A stretch of DNA of 15,730 nucleotides from Bacteroidota bacterium (GTDB lineage Bacteria > Bacteroidota > Bacteroidia > Chitinophagales > Chitinophagaceae): positions 1 through 15,730 of the forward strand of contig JAFAFV010000084.1 in the NCBI GenBank assembly GCA_023423285.1, read 5' to 3'. Numbering within the stretch: position 1 is the stretch's first letter; each line of letters opens with the position of its first letter. Positions 1-7,002 of the stretch are shown in pieces. Both the position numbers and the translations under genes were made by a program. The notes beneath the pieces are model-generated. The model was not told where the DNA came from and made no database searches. It saw only the letters and a list, made by a program, of their open reading frames with translations.

Positions 1-72
1 AAAAAGATTGCAATAAAAATTTGTCAGTTTAATTTTTTTTCATAGAATTGTGTTCTAATTTTCGATGATTGT

Positions 73-102
73 TTGACAGGGTGCATAACCCTTTTTTATA
101 AA
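73..102 (+). promoter_or_regulatory. possible promoter for the first SusC/SusD operon
   Basis: TTGACA (73-78) and TATAAA (97-102) are separated by 18 bases and lie just upstream of the palindrome at 110-123 and about 95 bases before the SusC start. Bacteroidota normally use a TTTG / TAnnTTTG promoter. The TTTG at 72-75 fits that -33 element, but no good TAnnTTTG follows. The assignment rests on position and a generic match only. Confidence 0.25.
78..97 (+). terminator. weak terminator-like hairpin with T-tract
   Basis: AGGGT (78-82) and ACCCT (88-92) pair around a five-base loop and run into six T residues (92-97). This could end transcription from a gene left of the window. The stem is only five base pairs. 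The same stretch overlaps the spacer of a possible promoter for the SusC gene, so the two readings compete. Confidence 0.3.
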
Positions 103-109
103 ATGATTG

Positions 110-123
110 CTAAAACGTTTTAG
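110..123. promoter_or_regulatory. perfect 14-bp palindrome, candidate LacI-family operator
   Basis: CTAAAACGTTTTAG is its own reverse complement over all 14 bases and is centred on CG. That is the form of many LacI/GalR-family operators, which have an A-rich half, a central CG and a T-rich half. It lies 75 bases before the SusC start and just after a possible promoter, a place where a bound repressor would block transcription. I found no second copy in the other intergenic gaps. No regulator gene is in the window, so the binding protein is unknown. Confidence 0.5.
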
Positions 124-197
124 AAGACATTTCCTGTATGACTTAAGCATGCTTTTTTAAACTAAATTCTTACTGTTAAATTAAAAATAACTGCCTT

Positions 198-3100
198 ATG
201 CGAAATTCAAAAGCCTTACTCATTAGAACCGTGCTGTTCTTTGGCCTGCTTTGTCCTTTATTATTAACGGCACAAAATATCAGTCAGGATATTACAATAT
301 CCGGTACTGTAAGAGACAACCTTAATAATATAATGGAAGGTGTTACAGTACAGAATCAGAGGTCCGGTGTTACTGCTGTAACAAATACCGATGGTCAATA
401 TGCTATTATTGCCAGAACCGGGGATTCTTTGTTTTTTAGCCATATTGGATACAACATTCGTAAAATAGTGGTCAGGGAAAGATTGATAGAAAACATCGTT
501 ATTGATGCTGTTGCAGGAAGTTTAAATGATGTAGTTGTAGTAGGCTATGGGCGGCAAAAAAAGGTAAGTGTGGTTGGAGCACAAACCACAATAAAAGCAA
601 CAGAAATACAACACCCGGTAGCTAATTTGAGTACCATGTTGGCTGGCCGTGTTGCAGGTTTGGTAGGCGTACAGCGTAGCGGTTTACCTGGCAGTAACAG
701 TGCAGATGTTTGGATTAGAGGTATTCAAACATTTGGTGGCAGCCAAAGTGGAGCATTGGTAATTATAGATGGTGTACAAGGCCGTGATTTGAATAGTGTT
801 GATCCTGAGGATATTGAATCGTTTACTGTTTTAAAAGACGCTTCCTCTACAGCAGTTTATGGATCTTTGGGTGCAAACGGGGTGGTTCTAATTAATACCA
901 AGCGAGGTAAACCCGGAAAGGTGAATTTAATGTTTAATTACAATCAGGGCGTAACATCATTTACAAAAACGCCTGAGCTCACTGATGCTAAAACTTATAT
1001 GGAGTTGAAGAATGAAGCATTAATTGCCTCAGGTCAAAGGCCGCAGTTTACACAGGCTTATATGGACAGCACATTATCAGGAACGGCAAATCCTTATGTT
1101 TATCCCAACATAGATTGGATGGAGTTATTATTTAATAAATATTCTCCCAACCGACGTTTGAATGTAAGTGCAACCGGGGGCTCTGAAAACACAAAATTTT
1201 ATACTTCTGTAGCCTATTACGATGAAAAATCTTTGATCAAAACTGATCCTAATGTAAGTTATGATGCTGAAACGAAATTTCAACGTTTCAATTTTACATC
1301 AAACGTTGATATGAATTGGACAAAAACTACTAAGTTTTTATTATACGTGAGTGGTTATATTACTAATTTTAATGAACCTGGATGGGGTGCTGGGGCTGCA
1401 TTTTTACAGGCTCAAAATGCCAGTCCTGTATTTTATCCACCAATGTACCCGGGTAATCTTGTATCAGGAATAGGATATGGTAATACGCCATCACCAAACC
1501 CGTGGGCAGCAGTTACACAAACAGGATATAATAAAATATTTACTTCTAAAGTAAATACCAATGCTACCCTTGATCAAAATCTTGATTTTATAACGAAAGG
1601 CCTTTCCTTAACTGGTATGTACTCTTATGATATTTTTAATGAGGCTACAGAACGGAGAAACAGAAGCCGAACCGTTTATTATTTAAATCAGGCACAGCCT
1701 TATAAAGAAGATGGCAGTCTGAATCTTGAGCAAATGGTTGCCGGATCGGACGACGTAGGCTTTTCGAGAGATAATAATGGTAGAAGGCAGTTTACCGCAC
1801 AGGGGCAGATACAATATGATCGCAATTTCAACAAGCATCACATTTACTCAACAGTTGTTTACAATCAGCTTAGCCAGCTATTTCCTTTCTCAGGAACTTT
1901 GAGTGCGTATATTCCTTATCGCCAACAAAATATTGCTGGTAAAATAAGTTATGGGTATGCTGAAAAATATTTTCTTGAAGCTAGTGCAGGATATAATGGC
2001 TCAGAAAATTATGCCCCATCGCGCCGCTTTGGTTTCTTTCCTTCTGTAGGTGTTGGTTGGGTGCTTTCTAAAGAAAAATTCTTTGAGCCCTTATCTAATA
2101 TATTTCAGTTTTTTAAAGTACGCTATTCAAATGGTATTGCCGGTGCTCCGGGAACCGGGCTGCGTTTTGGCTATCTTACACTTATTACAACGGGTGCTAA
2201 TGGCATATGGTTTGGTACCCCTAGCAATAACATAAGTATGTCTGGCCTAAATATTTCTCAATATGGAGCAGACGTTCATTGGGCAACAGCGCATACTCAG
2301 GATATAGGTCTGGAATTTAATGTGTTTAACAATAAACTTTCCTTCGTGCTTGATTATTTCAAATCTCATAGAACGGGTGTGTTCCTTACACGTGCTGATT
2401 TTCCCAGTTATGCAGGTTTACAGTACAACCCGGTGGGTAACTATGGTATAGTTGACGCTTCTGGTTTCGATGGTACAATTGAGTTACAGCCAATACCAAT
2501 TGTAAACAATGTTACGGCTTCATTCCGCGGTACTTTTACATATAACCAAGACGTACTACGTGAAAACAAACAAGCTCCCTTTGCTGATCCTTATCAGGAA
2601 AGAAGAGGCCAAAATATTCTTGCAGGATTTGGGTACATAGCTGAAAAACTCTTTCAAAGTCAGGAAGAAATTGACAACAGTCCTTCGCAAATAGCATTGG
2701 GAAACCCTAGGGTGGGCGATATTAAATACAAAGATTTGAATGGCGATGGAGTAGTTAATATTTACGATCAAACAAAAATAAGCAGGGGCGATGTACCTAA
2801 CCTGGTTTATGGTTTTGGTGTAAACTTTAATATTTACCGTTTTTATGTAAGCGCATTCTTTCAAGGACTTTCAGGAGCATACAGAACCATGGGTGGCAAT
2901 GCCAGGATGCCTTTCAGCGGCGGGGGCAATGATGGTAATGTATTTATGATAACAACTGACCGATGGACAGAGGAGAACAAAGCTGAAAATCCGTTCTTCC
3001 CGCGCTTGGGCTGGGGAGCTACAGCTACGGCCAATAATAACCATGCCAGCACCTGGTGGGTAAAAGATATTAGTTTCCTTCGTTTTAAAACACTTGATGT

Positions 3101-3287
3101 GGGATACAATATTCCTAAAGCGCCGTTTGCAAAATTAGGCCTCAGCAGTGCGCGCATTTATCTTTCAGGAGTAAACCTGTTTTATTGGAGTAAGTTTAAA
3201 TTGTGGGATCCTGAATTGAACACAAGTAATGGTAATACATATCCAAATACCACAAACTTATCAATAGGTCTTCAAGCTAATTTTTAA
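198..3287 (+). CDS. SusC/RagA-family TonB-dependent outer-membrane receptor (first pair)
   Basis: This is an outer-membrane beta-barrel that imports oligosaccharides using TonB energy, working with the SusD-like lid encoded 13 bases downstream. A signal peptide ends near TAQ (residues 24-26). A carboxypeptidase-D-regulatory-like domain follows (about 33-103), then a plug domain (about 110-240). The plug has the SusC/RagA-type DVVVVGYG segment (111-118), VWIRGI (171-176) and the SFTVLKDASSTAVYG stretch (208-222). The rest is barrel, ending in the aromatic-terminated LQANF expected for outer-membrane insertion. The length of 1029 residues is normal for the family. The ATG at 198 directly precedes the signal peptide. 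It is the first gene after the 110-123 palindrome, so that site may control the operon. The imported substrate cannot be read from the protein; neighbouring genes suggest mannose-rich glycan. Confidence 0.95.
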   Translation: MRNSKALLIRTVLFFGLLCPLLLTAQNISQDITISGTVRDNLNNIMEGVTVQNQRSGVTAVTNTDGQYAIIARTGDSLFFSHIGYNIRKIVVRERLIENIVIDAVAGSLNDVVVVGYGRQKKVSVVGAQTTIKATEIQHPVANLSTMLAGRVAGLVGVQRSGLPGSNSADVWIRGIQTFGGSQSGALVIIDGVQGRDLNSVDPEDIESFTVLKDASSTAVYGSLGANGVVLINTKRGKPGKVNLMFNYNQGVTSFTKTPELTDAKTYMELKNEALIASGQRPQFTQAYMDSTLSGTANPYVYPNIDWMELLFNKYSPNRRLNVSATGGSENTKFYTSVAYYDEKSLIKTDPNVSYDAETKFQRFNFTSNVDMNWTKTTKFLLYVSGYITNFNEPGWGAGAAFLQAQNASPVFYPPMYPGNLVSGIGYGNTPSPNPWAAVTQTGYNKIFTSKVNTNATLDQNLDFITKGLSLTGMYSYDIFNEATERRNRSRTVYYLNQAQPYKEDGSLNLEQMVAGSDDVGFSRDNNGRRQFTAQGQIQYDRNFNKHHIYSTVVYNQLSQLFPFSGTLSAYIPYRQQNIAGKISYGYAEKYFLEASAGYNGSENYAPSRRFGFFPSVGVGWVLSKEKFFEPLSNIFQFFKVRYSNGIAGAPGTGLRFGYLTLITTGANGIWFGTPSNNISMSGLNISQYGADVHWATAHTQDIGLEFNVFNNKLSFVLDYFKSHRTGVFLTRADFPSYAGLQYNPVGNYGIVDASGFDGTIELQPIPIVNNVTASFRGTFTYNQDVLRENKQAPFADPYQERRGQNILAGFGYIAEKLFQSQEEIDNSPSQIALGNPRVGDIKYKDLNGDGVVNIYDQTKISRGDVPNLVYGFGVNFNIYRFYVSAFFQGLSGAYRTMGGNARMPFSGGGNDGNVFMITTDRWTEENKAENPFFPRLGWGATATANNNHASTWWVKDISFLRFKTLDVGYNIPKAPFAKLGLSSARIYLSGVNLFYWSKFKLWDPELNTSNGNTYPNTTNLSIGLQANF

Positions 3288-3300
3288 TCATCGTTTAAAA

Positions 3301-5157
3301 ATGAGATATACAATGCGTAAAATATTTATTCTGTCGTCCTTTGTACTAATGCTCTCCTCATGTGGAAAGTTTCTTGACCAGGTACCAGACAACCTCTTAA
3401 AAGAAGAAGAAATCTTTAAGTCATTAGTAAATACAAGAGCTTATCTGGCTCAGGTTTATACTAATATACCTGATGAGTTTGGAAGCAGGTTTGCACCGGG
3501 GGCAGGTTACTCCGGCCCATGGACGGGAGCTTCAGATGAAGCTAATTACTGGTCATTATCCTGGGTAATGTCCAACAACCTCAATCAAAGTACATGGGAT
3601 AATAATGTGGGCGGCACCTTTTGGATTAATTGGTACAAACCGGTTAGAACTGCAACAGACTTTATTGCTAAAATTGACGGAGCTAATCCCGCTGAAGTAT
3701 CTGATCACCTTAAAATGCGTTATAAAGCAGAAGCCCGTGCATTAAGAGCAATTTTTTATTACTGGATGATGCGGCTTTACGGCCCTGTGATCATCCTTAA
3801 AGATGTTGTTCCGGTTAACGGTACTGGGGATGAAATCTTTTTTCCGCGCACACCATTTGACTCTTGTGTTGCTTATGTTACCACAGAACTTGATCAGGCA
3901 TATGCGGAATTGAAACAATCGGAAACAATCGGCGGCGGAAACCAACCTGCAAATAAACCGCTAAATAATGAATGGGGACGCATTACGACAGGTGTTTGTA
4001 AAGCATATAAAGCGCAGGTATTGCTATTAGCTGCCAGCCCACTGTTTAATGGCAATCAGGAATATGCCAGTTTGAAAAATAAGGATGGTACACAATTAAT
4101 CAATCAAACTTATGATCCAAACAAATGGAAGTTGGCTGCAGATGCGTTCAAAGCTTTCCTTACCGAATTTGTTCCATCCACCTATACTTTATACACCGAA
4201 TCTGATGCGGATCCTTTCAGGGCAGCATATAAATCCTGTAAAAACGTTATGATGAATGACTGGAATGTGGAATGGGTTTGGGGAAAAGCGATGGTTGGTA
4301 GCGCAGGAGACTATTGGTATGATGTTACTCCAAAATTGGTGGGATACGGTAGTGATGTAGGAAAAGGTGCAGGATTTTTAGCCGTCAATCAGAGTATGGT
4401 GGATGCATACAATATGAGAAACGGATTACCTATAAATCATCCAAATTCAGGCTATCAGTCTTCAGGTTTTTCAAATTTTCAATCGCCTTATGATCCAAAA
4501 TCCAGATCAACCTTCAATCAGTGGGTAAATCGTGAAGCACGTTTTTATGTGGGTGTAACGTACAACAGAAGTTACTGGCAAAATCAGGGTACAAGCGGTA
4601 CAGAAGTGATACCTGTATTTGAACTGGGAGGAAATTCCAGTATAACGCAAAGTACCTGGGACGTAACCTCAACTGGTTACATTGTTCGCAAACAGTTGGC
4701 TCCTAACAATGGAAGAAGAGGATGGGTTTATTTAAGATTGGCCCAAATGCTTTTAGATTATGCTGAAGCGCTGAATGAATCAAATCCAGGACATGAAGAA
4801 ATAATTGCTGCTGTAAATTTTGTAAGGCAGCGTGCCGGTATCCCACAATATGGTTCAGGGCCAGGTTTTATTGAAACTCCGGTAGGTAAGGATGCCGTGC
4901 GCAATATTATACGCCACGAGCGCATGGTAGAATTGGCATTTGAAAATGTGCGATACTTTGATGTGCGCAGGTGGAAGATAGCGCCTGAAACAATGGGAGC
5001 TGATGTGTATGGAATGAATATGAATGCCAGCGGTGATGCATTTTATCAAAAAACGCTGGTACAGAAAAGAAGGTTTTTACCGCGCGATTATTTATGGCCT
5101 ATACCTAACGATGAAATATTAAAAGATAAATATCTGGTACAAAATCCGGGTTGGTAA
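3301..5157 (+). CDS. SusD/RagB-family glycan-binding lipoprotein (first pair)
   Basis: This surface lipoprotein caps the SusC-like barrel and captures the glycan for import. The N terminus is a lipoprotein signal with lipobox LSSC, giving a lipidated Cys at residue 21. CGKFLDQVPDN follows, a typical mature SusD start. C-terminal family marks are LLDYAEALNE (484-493), VNFVRQRAG, RHERMVELAFE (538-548) and YFDVRRW (552-558). The protein closes with LWPIP and QNPGW, as most SusD-like proteins do. The length of 618 residues is at the long end for the family. The ATG at 3301 is used here. A second in-frame ATG at 3313 would also give a good signal peptide (MRKIFIL), and the sequence does not decide between them. 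It is in one operon with the SusC gene before it and the DUF1735 gene after it. Confidence 0.94.
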   Translation: MRYTMRKIFILSSFVLMLSSCGKFLDQVPDNLLKEEEIFKSLVNTRAYLAQVYTNIPDEFGSRFAPGAGYSGPWTGASDEANYWSLSWVMSNNLNQSTWDNNVGGTFWINWYKPVRTATDFIAKIDGANPAEVSDHLKMRYKAEARALRAIFYYWMMRLYGPVIILKDVVPVNGTGDEIFFPRTPFDSCVAYVTTELDQAYAELKQSETIGGGNQPANKPLNNEWGRITTGVCKAYKAQVLLLAASPLFNGNQEYASLKNKDGTQLINQTYDPNKWKLAADAFKAFLTEFVPSTYTLYTESDADPFRAAYKSCKNVMMNDWNVEWVWGKAMVGSAGDYWYDVTPKLVGYGSDVGKGAGFLAVNQSMVDAYNMRNGLPINHPNSGYQSSGFSNFQSPYDPKSRSTFNQWVNREARFYVGVTYNRSYWQNQGTSGTEVIPVFELGGNSSITQSTWDVTSTGYIVRKQLAPNNGRRGWVYLRLAQMLLDYAEALNESNPGHEEIIAAVNFVRQRAGIPQYGSGPGFIETPVGKDAVRNIIRHERMVELAFENVRYFDVRRWKIAPETMGADVYGMNMNASGDAFYQKTLVQKRRFLPRDYLWPIPNDEILKDKYLVQNPGW

Positions 5158-5192
5158 GAGCAGTTGAATTTAGAAAAATACAAAATAAGAAT

Positions 5193-6152
5193 ATGAAAAA
5201 AGTATTAGTAAATAATTTAATGCGCAAAATTTTATTGTTGATGGTGATGGCATCAGTTCTTTTTACATCCTGCATTAAGGAAGAAGAATTGTATACCCTG
5301 AAAGAAGGATTATCGTACATGCCACAGGCTTATCAGGATCGTAGTAAACTTAATCTCTTAAAAGTAGATTCAGCACAAACTGCCACTTTTGGCTTTTACT
5401 ACACGGGGTTTAATGGCGCTCCTACAGATATTACTGGTGAGTTTAGTGTTGACAACAGCCTCGTTTCAAAGTATAATGAATTAAATGCTTATACAGGCAA
5501 TGTTTATCAACCATTACCCGCAAATGCTTATACATTATCAGCTACAAGTACTGTCGTTAAAAAAGGAAAATCAAGTTCAGAGCCGCTATCAATAATCATT
5601 AATCCCAAATTCCTTTCTCTCGATACAAAATACATGTTGCCTGTTAAATTAGTAAGTGTGTCATCAGGTACAATTGACAGCAGCTTATCGGTTACTTATT
5701 TTAAAATAGATAATATTTCAATTCGTTCAAGAGATATAACAGTTAACGGCGTTCTTACTGGTAATCATCCGGGAAATGGTACAAACGAAGCATTAGGAAA
5801 ACTAACAGATGGAAATATTAATTCCAAATACCTTGCTTTTAACTATCGTACTGATTTTTATGTTCAATTAGCTTTTGACGCGGTTACTAATATTGATGCG
5901 TACACTATAACCTCAGGTAATGATGCTCCGGAACGCGATCCAAAGAACTGGAACTTACAGGGATCTAATGATGGGGCTAGTTGGACGACTGTTGATACAA
6001 GAACCGGAGAAACTTTTGCTGGCAGAACTTTTACCCGTACGTTTAATTTAGCCAATGAAGTAAGCTATAGATATTACAGATTAAATATTACAGCAATTAA
6101 TGGAGCAGGTCTGATTCAAATTTCAGAGTGGAGGCTTTTGGATTATTATTAA
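5193..6152 (+). CDS. DUF1735 + F5/8 type C (discoidin) lipoprotein, probable surface glycan-binding protein
   Basis: The frame is open from 5151, but that start overlaps the SusD stop and puts a polar stretch before the signal peptide. The ATG at 5193 (MKKVLVNN) is preferred, giving 319 residues; the ATG at 5220 (MRKILLL) is an alternative. The lipobox FTSC places the lipidated Cys at residue 27. IKEEE follows at once, an acidic patch of the kind that sends Bacteroidota lipoproteins to the cell surface. Residues about 30-165 fit DUF1735 (PF08522, the BT_3987-like N-terminal domain), with NSLVSKYN, LPANAYTL and MLPVKLV. Residues about 180-319 fit an F5/8C beta-sandwich (CBM32-like), with LTDGN, WNLQGSNDGASW, YRYYRLNI and ISEWRL. 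No catalytic domain is present. It probably helps SusD hold the glycan at the surface and is the last gene before a hairpin. Confidence 0.88.
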   Translation: MKKVLVNNLMRKILLLMVMASVLFTSCIKEEELYTLKEGLSYMPQAYQDRSKLNLLKVDSAQTATFGFYYTGFNGAPTDITGEFSVDNSLVSKYNELNAYTGNVYQPLPANAYTLSATSTVVKKGKSSSEPLSIIINPKFLSLDTKYMLPVKLVSVSSGTIDSSLSVTYFKIDNISIRSRDITVNGVLTGNHPGNGTNEALGKLTDGNINSKYLAFNYRTDFYVQLAFDAVTNIDAYTITSGNDAPERDPKNWNLQGSNDGASWTTVDTRTGETFAGRTFTRTFNLANEVSYRYYRLNITAINGAGLIQISEWRLLDYY

Positions 6153-6188
6153 TCGCTATTAAATTGAAACTTAAACTTCATTTATAAC

Positions 6189-6225
6189 AATAATGGTCTT
6201 GGCTAAAAAGGTCAGGACCATTATT
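6189..6225 (+). terminator. strong hairpin ending the first SusC/SusD operon
   Basis: Bases 6189-6203 pair with 6211-6225 over 15 positions around a seven-base loop. The first ten pairs (AATAATGGTC with GACCATTATT) are perfect, and the remaining five include two G-U pairs. It starts 36 bases after the stop of the discoidin gene. The following sequence is AT-rich rather than a pure T-tract, so termination may be partial, or the hairpin may protect the 3' end of the operon message. Confidence 0.7.
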
Positions 6226-6257
6226 ATATTATATTTAAACTAAATTTATTTTTGATA

Positions 6258-6959
6258 ATGAACAACAAACTATCACTTTTAGGATTTGTTTGTTGCTGTA
6301 TTTTTATTTTTATCTCCTGTTCAAAAAATACCACGCCCACTAAATCGTTTGATTGGAATGCTACAAAGTTTGAGCAAAATGGCTACGCCCTGATCTGGCA
6401 AAATAATGATGCAGGATTTAATATGGATTTGAAAAAGCAATTAATAGAAACCTTCTTTACCCTATATCCTAAAATTGCAAAGGAGTACAACTCCAATGCT
6501 ACCAAAACCGTTTTGTTCAGTATTGACACGGCATACAAAGGTGTGGCAGCGGCCAGTGGTACCACAATCATCTTCAACCCTCGCTGGTTTGATAAGCAGC
6601 CTAAAGATATTGATGTGGTGACGCACGAGGTGATGCACATTGTGCAAAGCTATCCTAACTACAATCCCTGGTGGCTGGTAGAAGGAATAGCGGATTATGT
6701 GCGCTATAAATATGGCGTGGCCAATGCAGAAGGCGGCTGGAGCCTGCCAACAGTCAGCCCATCTCATAAATATGATAATGGTTATCGTGTAACAGCGCGC
6801 TTTTTGGCTTGGTGCGAAAATAAAAAGCCGGGCAGCGTAAAGGCTTTTGATTACGCCCTTCGTACCGCCACTTATAATACCCACTTATGGATTACTCTTT
6901 TTGGTAAGTCTGTATCAGATTTGTGGGATGAATATAAGAGTAACAACAGTATCAGGTAA
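6258..6959 (+). CDS. basic-secretory-protein-family zinc metallopeptidase, lipoprotein
   Basis: This is a predicted peptidase of the plant-type basic secretory protein family (BSP, PF04450). The HEVMH zinc motif lies at residues 123-127, followed by the family's WWLVEGIADYVRYKYG stretch (E142 in EGIADY). The two histidines should bind zinc and E124 should act as the base; a third ligand just downstream is expected from the family. A lipoprotein signal with lipobox FISC gives a lipidated Cys at residue 21. CSKNTTPTK follows with no acidic patch, so surface export is less clear than for the discoidin protein. A TTG at 6252 also opens the frame, but the ATG at 6258 is preferred. The length of 233 residues suits a single BSP domain. 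It lies 43 bases before the mannosidase and after the operon hairpin, so the two may be co-transcribed. The protein substrate is unknown. Confidence 0.88.
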   Translation: MNNKLSLLGFVCCCIFIFISCSKNTTPTKSFDWNATKFEQNGYALIWQNNDAGFNMDLKKQLIETFFTLYPKIAKEYNSNATKTVLFSIDTAYKGVAAASGTTIIFNPRWFDKQPKDIDVVTHEVMHIVQSYPNYNPWWLVEGIADYVRYKYGVANAEGGWSLPTVSPSHKYDNGYRVTARFLAWCENKKPGSVKAFDYALRTATYNTHLWITLFGKSVSDLWDEYKSNNSIR

Positions 6960-7002
6960 ATAAAAAAGTTTTTATTTTTTAATAAAATATAAATCATATT
7001 CA

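Noticed and set aside
1276..1312. AACGTTT and AAACGTTG motifs inside the first SusC gene as further LacI-type operators
   Set aside because: Neither is a true palindrome beyond the central bases and both lie deep in coding sequence, so they are probably chance.
5151..5192. ATG at 5151 as start of the DUF1735-discoidin gene
   Set aside because: It overlaps the SusD stop and adds a polar segment in front of the signal peptide. The ATG at 5193 gives a normal lipoprotein start.
6958..6980. A-run followed by T-run between the peptidase and mannosidase genes as a terminator
   Set aside because: The arms are only A and T with almost no room for a loop, so the fold would be very weak. The short gap also suits co-transcription of the two genes.
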